A DNA stretch of 10,350 nt from Sphingomonas sp. (GTDB lineage: Bacteria > Pseudomonadota > Alphaproteobacteria > Sphingomonadales > Sphingomonadaceae): positions 1-10,350 of the forward strand of contig JAICVC010000068.1 of NCBI GenBank assembly GCA_025935515.1, written 5' to 3'. A program made the position numbers and the translations under genes. The notes beneath the pieces were generated by a model. The model was given only the letters and a program-made list of their open reading frames with translations. It was not told where the DNA came from and made no database searches. Positions 1-6,161 of this stretch are shown here, piece by piece (the stretch's first letter is position 1; the number at the start of each line of letters is the position of its first letter).

Positions 1-1
1 C

Positions 2-670
2 CCTTCGGTCCAGCAGGTGCTCGAGGAAGCGTTGGAAAGAGTGACCGGCGAGGCCGCCCGGTTCACTGCCGCCGGGCGGACCGACGCGGGCGTCCACGCG
101 CTGGCCATGTCGACGCATGTTGACGTCATGAAGGCACTGACCCCGCATCGGCTCCGCGAAGGGCTGAACGCGCTGGTGCGCCCTCACCCGATCTCGGTGC
201 TGGACGTGGAGCCGGTAGCCGATGATTGGCACGCGCGCTTCTCGTGCATCGGGCGGCGTTACCTTTATCGCATCCTCAGCCGGCGAGCGCCGCCCGCGCT
301 CGATGCCGGGCGTACGTGGCACATCGCCGTGCCGCTCGACCTCGACGCAATGCGCGAAAGCGCGGCGCACCTCATCGGCCGCCACGACTTCACGACCTTC
401 CGCTCAGCGCAATGCCAGTCGGACAGTCCGGTGAAGACGCTCGACCGGCTCGACGTGACGCGGGTTGGCGAGGAGATCCACATTACCGCCGCCGCGCGCA
501 GCTTTCTTCACCACCAGGTGCGTTCGATGGTCGGCTGCCTCGCGCTCGTCGGCCGCCGGCAATGGCTGCCCAATGACATGCGCGAGGCGCTGCAAGCGCG
601 CGACCGCGCCGCGCTGGGTTTCAACGCGCCCCCGCACGGCCTCTATTTCGTCGAGGCGGTTTATCCCTAG
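2..670 (+). CDS. truA: tRNA pseudouridine synthase A (5' end outside window)
   Basis: TruA converts uridine to pseudouridine at positions 38-40 of the anticodon stem-loop of many tRNAs in the cytoplasm. The visible 222 codons contain the family signature GRTDAGVHA, with the catalytic Asp codon at 83-85, then an RRYLYRI segment and the C-terminal block FLHHQVRSMVG, all in TruA order. The frame is open to the left edge and reads PSVQQVLEEAL there, which normally lies about 25-30 residues into TruA, so the true start is before the window; the GTG at 17 is internal. The TAG stop shares the palindrome CTAG (667-670) with the stop of the facing decarboxylase-like gene, leaving no room for a terminator between them. 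Identity is secure; only the N-terminus is missing. Confidence 0.96.
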   Translation, partial: PSVQQVLEEALERVTGEAARFTAAGRTDAGVHALAMSTHVDVMKALTPHRLREGLNALVRPHPISVLDVEPVADDWHARFSCIGRRYLYRILSRRAPPALDAGRTWHIAVPLDLDAMRESAAHLIGRHDFTTFRSAQCQSDSPVKTLDRLDVTRVGEEIHITAAARSFLHHQVRSMVGCLALVGRRQWLPNDMREALQARDRAALGFNAPPHGLYFVEAVYP

Positions 671-1896
671 ACGAGCAGCTCGCGGGCGAGCGGGCGGCTT
701 TCCCAGGCTTGCGGGCTCGCGCTCAGGCCGTAGGCGCCCGCGCAGAAGACCGCGATCAGGTCGCCTTCCTCCGCCCGCGGCAGGGCAACGTCGTCGCCCA
801 GCACGTCGAACGGGGTGCAAAGGCAGCCGGTGACGGTCACGTCTTCCTCGGGCGGAGCACCAAACCGGTTCGCCACCGCGATCGGGAAATTGTTGATGCC
901 GCGCTCGCCGAGGCTGCCGGTGGCGCCGATCAGGTGGTGGCCGCCGCCATCGGTCGTCAGGAAGGTCTGCCCGCAGCTCTCGGTGCGATCGAGGACTCGG
1001 GTGAGATAGACCCCAGCCTCGCCGACCAGCCAGCGGCCGAGCTCGATCGTGAAGCGCGTCGTCGCGAGGAGCGCGGGCGAATTGCACAAGGTGTGATTGA
1101 GCGCCTGAGCCACGCGGTCGATGTCCAGCGGCTCGTCGCCCGGGCGGCAAGCAACGTCGAAGCCGCTGCCGAGGTTGAGCTCCGGAATCGGCGCTCCGAT
1201 CGCATCGGCGATCTCGCCGGCATGGGAGACCGTCACTCGGTGGACTTCCGCGAGCCCTTCGGCGTCAAGGCATTGCGAGCCGGCAAACATGTGCAGCCCG
1301 CGCCAGTCGACCCCAGCTTCGATCAGCCCCTGCACTACAAAAGGGACGCGGTCGGCGTCGATTCCGAACGGGCTGGCGCGGCTGCCCAGCGTGACCTGCC
1401 CAGTCTCGATGGTGAATGGCGGCGTGACCCGGACCGAGATCCTGGGCTGGATTCCGACCCGCTCGGCGGCGCGGATCGCCCGAACGGCCTCGCCTTCGCT
1501 TTCGACGCTGATCGTGGCGCCGGCCCTGACCGCTTCCTCCAGCTCGACGTCGAGCTTGCCGGGACCGGCGAAGTTCATCGGAATGCCGGCGAGCTGCGCC
1601 TCCTGCAGCCGCCTAAGCTCGCCCAGCGAAACCACCCGGAACCCGTCGACATACCTTCCAAGAAATTCCAGCAAAGGCTGGTAAGGGTTTGCAGTGACTG
1701 AATAATGCAGCCCGATTCCATCGGTCATCGCACCCTTGAAGCGGGCCACTTGAGCACCGACGATATTATTGTCGTAAACGAACAGCGGCGTTCCGCCGGC
1801 CTCGGCGACGAGCTCGTCGGGCGAATAGCCGCCGATTAGGAGCTGGCCGCTGTCGCCGGCGGCAAAATGGGACGGGATCGGTCCAGCCGGTTTCAC
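667..1896 (-). CDS. PLP-dependent decarboxylase-like protein (exosortase A-associated type), catalytic Lys replaced by Thr
   Basis: This 409-residue protein belongs to the fold-III ornithine/diaminopimelate decarboxylase family and most resembles the decarboxylases linked to exosortase A/polysaccharide loci (TIGR03099 type); the N-terminal MKPAGPIPSHF is characteristic. Family motifs in order: FAGPGK (109-114), LHMFAGSQ with His202 and Ser207, the glycine loop LNLGSGF (240-246), ELGR (285-288), CTPFD (360-364) and GAYG with Tyr389. The segment LHYSVTANP (63-71) aligns with the usual LHYAMKANP, so the lysine that binds PLP is Thr68 (codon ACT, 1695-1693). Arg87 lies where Asp88 of ornithine decarboxylase lies (K+19), while the Glu at K+25 is kept. 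The start is GTG, backed by a strong Shine-Dalgarno (AGGGGGAGGG, 1914-1905) 8 bases upstream. It is 29 bases downstream of trxB and probably cotranscribed. Family membership is confident; decarboxylase activity is doubtful and the substrate unknown. Confidence 0.85.
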   Translation of the reverse strand: MKPAGPIPSHFAAGDSGQLLIGGYSPDELVAEAGGTPLFVYDNNIVGAQVARFKGAMTDGIGLHYSVTANPYQPLLEFLGRYVDGFRVVSLGELRRLQEAQLAGIPMNFAGPGKLDVELEEAVRAGATISVESEGEAVRAIRAAERVGIQPRISVRVTPPFTIETGQVTLGSRASPFGIDADRVPFVVQGLIEAGVDWRGLHMFAGSQCLDAEGLAEVHRVTVSHAGEIADAIGAPIPELNLGSGFDVACRPGDEPLDIDRVAQALNHTLCNSPALLATTRFTIELGRWLVGEAGVYLTRVLDRTESCGQTFLTTDGGGHHLIGATGSLGERGINNFPIAVANRFGAPPEEDVTVTGCLCTPFDVLGDDVALPRAEEGDLIAVFCAGAYGLSASPQAWESRPLARELLV

Positions 1897-1925
1897 TCGC
1901 GATGCCCTCCCCCTATGACTAGCCG

Positions 1926-2891
1926 CTACTCGGCCGCGATCGCTTCATATTCCTGAGCGGCGAGATATTTCTCTGCATCGAGCGCGGCCATGCAACCGGT
2001 CCCGGCCGCGGTCACCGCCTGGCGGTAGATCTTGTCCATCACGTCGCCGCAGGCGAACACCCCATCGACGTTGGTGCGGGTGGTCCCCTGCTCGACCTCG
2101 ATATAGCCCTCCGAGTCGAGCTTGAGCTGTCCCCTAAACAACTCGGTCGCGGGCAGGTGTCCGATGGCCACGAATGCGCCTTCGACATCGATGCGGCTCA
2201 CTTCGCCGCTGCGCTTGTTGCGAATGTCGAGGCCGACCAGCGCCTCGGGCTCACCGCCGCCGACGAACTCGACGACCTCGCTCTCCCAGATCACCTTGAT
2301 GTTCGGGTTGGCGAACAGCCGGTCCTGGAGGATCTTCTCGGCCCGCAGGCTGTCGCGGCGATGGATCAGGGTGACGTCGTGGCTGTGGTTGGTGAGGTAG
2401 AGTGCTTCCTCGACCGCGGTATTGCCGCCGCCGATCACCGCCACCTTCTTGCCGCGGTAAAAGAAGCCGTCGCAGGTCGCACAGGCCGAGGCGCCGCGGC
2501 CCTTCATATGCTCTTCGGATGGCAGCCCCAGCCATCTGGCCTGGGCCCCGGTGGCAATGACCAGCGCGTCGGCATGATAATCGCTGCCGCCGTCGCCCTT
2601 GAGGACGAACGGCCGGCGTGACAGGTCGACGCTGCTGATATGATCCCAGATTATTTTCGTCCCGACATGCTCGGCCTGGGCCTGCATTTCCTCCATCAGC
2701 CAGGGACCCTGGATCACGTCGCGGAAGCCGGGATAATTTTCGACGTCGGTGGTGGTGGTCAGCTGGCCGCCCGGCTGAATGCCCTGAATCACGATCGGGC
2801 TAAGCCCGGCGCGCGCCGCGTAGATCGCGGCCGTCAGGCCCGCCGGTCCCGAGCCGAGGACGGCCACGCGTGTTGAAACGCTATTGGTCAT
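1926..2891 (-). CDS. trxB: Thioredoxin reductase (NADPH)
   Basis: TrxB is a cytoplasmic FAD enzyme that uses NADPH to reduce thioredoxin. Counting from the chosen start (321 residues), the sequence shows the N-terminal FAD dinucleotide motif GSGPAG (about 13-18), the redox-active CATC (137-140) followed by DGFF, the NADPH motif GGGNTA (154-159) with HRRDSLRAE (177-185) for the adenosine phosphate, and the second FAD motif ACGDV near 280-284. Length and order are those of the low-molecular-weight bacterial class. Two starts are possible: ATG at 2891 (MTNSVSTR) or ATG at 2900 (MRRMTNSV). Neither has a clear Shine-Dalgarno; I chose 2891 because it leaves the short lead usual before the FAD motif. 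A hairpin (2904-2922) sits just upstream. It lies downstream of the 49-residue membrane protein gene and 29 bases upstream of the decarboxylase-like gene. Confidence 0.96.
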   Translation of the reverse strand: MTNSVSTRVAVLGSGPAGLTAAIYAARAGLSPIVIQGIQPGGQLTTTTDVENYPGFRDVIQGPWLMEEMQAQAEHVGTKIIWDHISSVDLSRRPFVLKGDGGSDYHADALVIATGAQARWLGLPSEEHMKGRGASACATCDGFFYRGKKVAVIGGGNTAVEEALYLTNHSHDVTLIHRRDSLRAEKILQDRLFANPNIKVIWESEVVEFVGGGEPEALVGLDIRNKRSGEVSRIDVEGAFVAIGHLPATELFRGQLKLDSEGYIEVEQGTTRTNVDGVFACGDVMDKIYRQAVTAAGTGCMAALDAEKYLAAQEYEAIAAE

Positions 2892-2903
2892 CCGCCGCAT
2901 TTA

Positions 2904-2922
2904 GGGGCGGTTCGAACGCCCC
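2904..2922 (-). other. Hairpin immediately upstream of trxB
   Basis: GGGGCG (2904-2909) and CGCCCC (2917-2922) form a perfect 6-bp GC stem around a 7-base loop holding TTCGAA. Read on the minus strand it ends 3 bases before the ATG at 2900 and 12 before the ATG at 2891. It could be a weak terminator after the small membrane gene, though no U-run follows, or a structure limiting ribosome access to trxB. The pairing is seen; the function is a guess. Confidence 0.35.
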
Positions 2923-2943
2923 GCAACGGCGAGAAATCCACGC

Positions 2944-3093
2944 CTAGACGGTGCGACGGCCCGCCACGAAGTTCCAGATCAGCACGATGACGCCGATGAC
3001 CAACAGGAGGTGAATCAGGCCGCCGCCAACGTGCAGAGCGAAAAAGCCCAGGGCCCAGAGAATCAAAATGATGATCGCGATGGTCAGCAGCAT
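2944..3093 (-). CDS. Small membrane protein, lmo0937/DUF5670-like (49 aa)
   Basis: A 49-residue reading frame starts at ATG 3093 (MLLTIAIIILILW) and ends with TAG at 2946-2944. It is almost wholly hydrophobic: a first membrane helix at residues 2-20, a short HVGGGLIH turn, a second helix at about 26-42, and a basic tail ending GRRTV. This layout (two short helices around a Gly-rich, His-containing turn) matches the lmo0937-family small membrane proteins found near stress genes in many bacteria; their biochemical role is unknown. An excellent Shine-Dalgarno, AGGGAGG (3107-3101), lies 7 bases before the ATG. A candidate EcfG-type stress promoter precedes it with a 5' leader of roughly 27 bases. 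It lies between pyrG and trxB on the same strand. The coding assignment rests on hydrophobicity, the ribosome site and family resemblance. Confidence 0.8.
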   Translation of the reverse strand: MLLTIAIIILILWALGFFALHVGGGLIHLLLVIGVIVLIWNFVAGRRTV

Positions 3094-3126
3094 GCTCGAA
3101 CCTCCCTGTTCATAGGTACGGGCGCG

Positions 3127-3152
3127 AAACCAACCGCGGGCAAGCCTGTTCC
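3127..3152 (-). promoter_or_regulatory. Candidate EcfG-type general stress promoter for the small membrane protein
   Basis: On the minus strand GGAAC (3152-3148) is followed after 17 bases by GTTT (3130-3127). This fits the GGAAC-N16/17-(c)GTT pattern described for the alphaproteobacterial general-stress sigma factor EcfG/SigT. The implied transcription start is near 3120, the Shine-Dalgarno is at 3107-3101 and the ATG at 3093, so the geometry is natural. The motif is seen; sigma-factor use is inferred. The match is short enough to occur by chance, but its placement is good. Confidence 0.5.
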
Positions 3153-3179
3153 GTTAAAGCTTCTCCATGGAGCCATGGG

Positions 3180-4814
3180 TCACACGAGACGCGACTGCTT
3201 CAGTGCGGCCTCGATGAACCCGGCAAACAAGGGATGCGGTTCGAATGGGCGGCTCTTGAGCTCGGGGTGGAACTGGACTCCGATGAACCAGGGGTGGTCG
3301 GGGCGCTCCACGATCTCTGGCAGCTGGTCGTCCGGCGACATGCCCGAGAAGATCAGGCCCGCCCCTTCGAGCGCGTCGCGATAATGAACATTGACCTCGT
3401 AACGGTGACGGTGCCGCTCGCTGATCTCGTCGGAACCATAGATCGAGCGGACGACGCTGTTGCCATCGAGCTTGGCCGGATAGGCGCCGAGCCGCATCGT
3501 GCCGCCGAGGTCGCCGCCGGCGGCCCGCTTCTGTAGGCCCTCCTCGCTCATCCATTCGGTGATCATGCCGACGACGGGCTCGCTGGTTTCGCCGAACTCC
3601 GTGGTCGAGGCTTCGGCAATCCCGGCCTGGTTCCGGGCAGCCTCGATGCACGCCATCTGCATCCCGAGGCAGATGCCGAAAAAGGGAATTTCGCGCTCGC
3701 GGGCAAACCTGACGCTCGCGATCTTGCCCTCGCTCCCACGCTCGCCGAACCCGCCCGGGACGAGGATTCCATGCAGCGGCTCGAGCTCGGCCGCGATCTC
3801 GGCTTCCGGATGCTCGAAGATCTCGGCGTCGATCCATTCGATCCTGACCTTGGCACGATTGGCGATGCCGCCGTGCACCAGCGCTTCCCGCAAGCTCTTA
3901 TAAGCGTCGGGCAGGCCGACATATTTGCCGACGACGCCGATCGTCACCTCGCTGTCGTAATGGTCGATCCGATCCATGATCTCATGCCAGCGGGTGAGAT
4001 CGGGCTCGGCGGCGTCCTTGATCCCGAAGGCGTGCAGGACTTCGCCGTCGAGGCCGGCCTCGTGATACTGGAGCGGCACATCGTAGATGTTGCGGGCGTC
4101 GAGGGCCGGGATGACCGCGGATTTCCGGACGTTGCAGAACAACGCGATCTTTTCGCGCTCTGCCTCAGGCAGCGGCCGATCGCTGCGGCAGAGCAGCACT
4201 TCGGGCTGGACTCCGAGGCTCGACAGTTCGCGAACCGATTGCTGGGTCGGCTTGGTCTTGAGCTCGCCCGCCGCGGCGATCCACGGCACCAGCGTGGTGT
4301 GGACGCTCACCGTCTGGTCACGGCCGAGGTCATTCCTGAGCTGGCGGATCGATTCGATGAACGGAAGGCTCTCGATGTCGCCGACCGTCCCGCCGATCTC
4401 GCAGATGACGAAGTCGCAGCTGTCGGTATCAGCGAGCGCGAATTCCTTGATCGCGTTGGTGACGTGGGGGATGACCTGGACGGTCGCGCCAAGGTAATCG
4501 CCGCGCCGCTCCTTGGCGATGATGTCGCGGTAGATGCGCCCGGTGGTGATATTGTCCGACTGGCGCGACGAGACGCCGGTGAACCTTTCGTAGTGGCCGA
4601 GATCGAGATCGGTCTCCGCTCCGTCGTCGGTCACATAGACTTCGCCGTGCTGATAGGGCGACATCGTCCCTGGGTCGACGTTCAGGTAAGGATCGAATTT
4701 CCGGATCCGGACCTTGTAGCCGCGCGCCTGGAGGAGCGCCCCGAGGGACGCTGAAAGAAGACCTTTCCCAAGCGATGAAACCACGCCGCCGGTGACAAAT
4801 ATGAACCGCGCCAT
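3180..4814 (-). CDS. pyrG: CTP synthase (glutamine-hydrolysing)
   Basis: PyrG makes CTP from UTP, ATP and glutamine, the last step of de novo pyrimidine nucleotide synthesis, in the cytoplasm. The 544-residue length is normal. The N-terminal synthetase domain (about 1-270) opens with FVTGGVVSSLGKG carrying the P-loop and continues with DPYLNVDPGTMSPYQHGEVY (41-60) and CEIGGTVGDIES (138-149). The C-terminal class-I glutamine amidotransferase domain (about 290-540) has the oxyanion segment VPGGFGERG (352-360), the nucleophile Cys382 in FGICLGMQ, and the triad His516/Glu518 in GVQFHPEL. Nothing essential is missing. The ATG at 4814 gives the canonical MARFIFVTGG start, though the ribosome site is weak. 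It lies 67 bases downstream of secG on the same strand, with a GC-rich hairpin in the gap, so it may be read through from tpiA-secG or from its own promoter. Confidence 0.98.
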   Translation of the reverse strand: MARFIFVTGGVVSSLGKGLLSASLGALLQARGYKVRIRKFDPYLNVDPGTMSPYQHGEVYVTDDGAETDLDLGHYERFTGVSSRQSDNITTGRIYRDIIAKERRGDYLGATVQVIPHVTNAIKEFALADTDSCDFVICEIGGTVGDIESLPFIESIRQLRNDLGRDQTVSVHTTLVPWIAAAGELKTKPTQQSVRELSSLGVQPEVLLCRSDRPLPEAEREKIALFCNVRKSAVIPALDARNIYDVPLQYHEAGLDGEVLHAFGIKDAAEPDLTRWHEIMDRIDHYDSEVTIGVVGKYVGLPDAYKSLREALVHGGIANRAKVRIEWIDAEIFEHPEAEIAAELEPLHGILVPGGFGERGSEGKIASVRFAREREIPFFGICLGMQMACIEAARNQAGIAEASTTEFGETSEPVVGMITEWMSEEGLQKRAAGGDLGGTMRLGAYPAKLDGNSVVRSIYGSDEISERHRHRYEVNVHYRDALEGAGLIFSGMSPDDQLPEIVERPDHPWFIGVQFHPELKSRPFEPHPLFAGFIEAALKQSRLV

Positions 4815-4838
4815 GGGAATCGAGGCTTAGGGGGACAA

Positions 4839-4863
4839 GCGCCGGGCACGCAAGCCACGGCGC
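4839..4863 (-). other. GC-rich hairpin between secG and pyrG
   Basis: GCGCCG (4839-4844) pairs with CGGCGC (4858-4863), and GGC (4845-4847) with GCC (4854-4856). This makes a 9-bp stem with one bulged base at 4857 and a 6-base loop. On the minus strand it is followed by TTGTCCCCC rather than a clean U-run. It may be a weak terminator or attenuator separating tpiA-secG from pyrG, or a leader structure of pyrG. The structure is seen; the role is inferred. Confidence 0.4.
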
Positions 4864-4881
4864 GAAATAAATTGAATCCGC

Positions 4882-5247
4882 TTATCGGGCCAGCGGAACG
4901 GCCGGAGCCTGCTGGTTCTGGTTCGGGTTCGCCGCCGGAGCGGGCGAGGGCTGAACCGGCTGGCTCTGCTCCACGGGCGCCGCGGTCTTGCCGGCAAGCG
5001 AGGTATCGATCTTCACCGGCTGGCGCGACGCGCCCGCGATCGCCGCCATGAGGATCGACAGGACGATGAACATCCCACCGAGAACCGCTGTCGAGCGGGT
5101 CAGGAAGTCGGCCGCGCCGCGCGCGGTCATGAAACCGGACGAGCTGCCGCCAACGCCGAGGCCGCCGCCTTCCGACCGCTGCATCAGGATCACTGCGACC
5201 AGCGAGCCGGCGATGAGCGTTTGAACAATGAGGAGGAAGGCGAACAT
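4882..5247 (-). CDS. secG: Preprotein translocase subunit SecG
   Basis: SecG is the small auxiliary subunit of the SecYEG channel in the inner membrane. The 121-residue protein has a first membrane helix at about 3-22 (MFAFLLIVQTLIAG), the conserved cytoplasmic loop LMQRSEGGGLG (21-31) followed by a Gly/Ser-rich stretch, and a second helix at about 53-72. The tail (about 90-121) is rich in Pro, Gln and Ala, a low-complexity extension common in alphaproteobacterial SecG. The start at ATG 5247 is chosen because the helix begins there; the frame stays open upstream into tpiA, but that stretch is Arg/Ser-rich and unlike SecG. It follows tpiA by 34 bases and precedes pyrG by 67, so a shared transcript with tpiA is likely. 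Confidence 0.93.
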   Translation of the reverse strand: MFAFLLIVQTLIAGSLVAVILMQRSEGGGLGVGGSSSGFMTARGAADFLTRSTAVLGGMFIVLSILMAAIAGASRQPVKIDTSLAGKTAAPVEQSQPVQPSPAPAANPNQNQQAPAVPLAR

Positions 5248-5281
5248 CTCGGGCTTTCTTGGAAGTGAACGTCGCGGCGAC

Positions 5282-6055
5282 TTAGGCGATCGGCGCAGCG
5301 CCTTCAACCGCGGCGGCCGCCGCGACGATCGGAATGAAATCGCCGGCCTTGAGGCTCGCGCCGCCGACCAGCGCGCCATCGACGTTGGCGATCGAAAAGA
5401 TTTCGCCGGCATTCATAGCCTTGACCGACCCGCCGTAAAGGATGCGCACCCGCGCTCCGTCCGCGCCGTACCGGTCGTGCAGCCTGGCCCGGATCGCCGC
5501 GTGCATTTCGGCGATTTCCGCTGTCGTCGGGATCTTGCCGGTTCCGATCGCCCAGATCGGCTCATAGGCAATCGCGAGCTCAGCTGCGCTGTGGAGATCG
5601 CCGGGGAGCGACCCATCCAGCTGCCCGGTCACCGTTTCCACGGCCTTGCCGCCTTCGCGCAGCTCGAGGCTTTCGCCAACGCACAGGATGACATTCAAGC
5701 CGACCGACAACCCAGACTCGGCTTTTGCCTTCACGTCCGCATCGCTTTCCCGCTGCGCGTCGCGCCGTTCGCTGTGACCGACGATCGTCAGCACGGCGCC
5801 CGCATCGAGCAGCATCAGCGCCGAGGTGCAGCCGGTATGCGCGCCCTTTTCGGCATGGTGGACGTCCTGCCCGCCGATTGCGAAGCCGGGAACCGCACGC
5901 GCCGCGCGCTCGATCAGGATCGACGGCACGCACAAAGCGACATCCACTTGCGGATAGCCACCCGCCTGCTCGGCGATCGTCCGGACCTCCGCGAGGTCGG
6001 ACGACAGACCGTGCATCTTCCAATTGCCGGCGACCAGCTTCCTCAGACTCATCAT
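5282..6055 (-). CDS. tpiA: Triosephosphate isomerase
   Basis: TpiA interconverts dihydroxyacetone phosphate and glyceraldehyde 3-phosphate in glycolysis and gluconeogenesis. Over 257 residues it shows the substrate Lys13 in AGNWKMHG, the electrophile His94 in IVGHSERR, the catalytic base Glu165 in AYEPIWAIGTGK with the mobile loop following, and the phosphate-binding segments YGGSVKAMNAGE (207-218) and VDGALVGGASL (225-235). It appears intact. Two adjacent ATG codons (6055 and 6052) are equally possible starts; the upstream AGGGAG lies 13 bases before the first, which is why I chose it. The frame stays open into the divergent ppiD gene, but that extension has no family resemblance. It heads the tpiA-secG(-pyrG) run and is divergent from ppiD. 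Confidence 0.97.
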   Translation of the reverse strand: MMSLRKLVAGNWKMHGLSSDLAEVRTIAEQAGGYPQVDVALCVPSILIERAARAVPGFAIGGQDVHHAEKGAHTGCTSALMLLDAGAVLTIVGHSERRDAQRESDADVKAKAESGLSVGLNVILCVGESLELREGGKAVETVTGQLDGSLPGDLHSAAELAIAYEPIWAIGTGKIPTTAEIAEMHAAIRARLHDRYGADGARVRILYGGSVKAMNAGEIFSIANVDGALVGGASLKAGDFIPIVAAAAAVEGAAPIA

Positions 6056-6100
6056 TTCGCTTTGGCCACTCCCTGGTTTGCGGCCCGTTAGCGGCGCGGC

Positions 6101-6129
6101 TTGATGCGCGCCACCCCGGCACCTAAAGC
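6101..6129 (+). promoter_or_regulatory. Candidate sigma-70 type promoter for ppiD
   Basis: In the 106-base divergent gap between tpiA and ppiD, TTGATG (6101-6106) is followed after 17 bases by TAAAGC (6124-6129). Each is a partial match to the -35 and -10 consensus. The implied start near 6136 would leave about a 26-base leader before the ATG at 6162. No comparable pair was found for tpiA on the other strand. This is a weak match in a GC-rich genome. Confidence 0.3.
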
Positions 6130-6161
6130 ACGGGGCAACTTCCATCCGCACCGGGAACCCG

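Noticed and set aside
709..1701. A 330-codon plus-strand frame antisense to the decarboxylase-like gene.
   Set aside because: No family resemblance and no ribosome site; the opposite strand carries ordered decarboxylase motifs and a strong Shine-Dalgarno.
3163..3178. Two CCATGG copies and the 10-base palindrome CTCCATGGAG just after pyrG, considered as a terminator.
   Set aside because: The palindrome has no loop and no U-run follows; too short to support a terminator or repeat call.
5248..5412. N-terminal extension of secG into tpiA.
   Set aside because: The added residues are Arg/Ser/Pro-rich frame shadow of tpiA; SecG begins at the hydrophobic helix from ATG 5247.
6152..6161. Inverted repeat CGGGAACCCG just before the ppiD start.
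   Set aside because: Four-base arms with a two-base loop cannot form a usable hairpin; chance is likely in this base composition.
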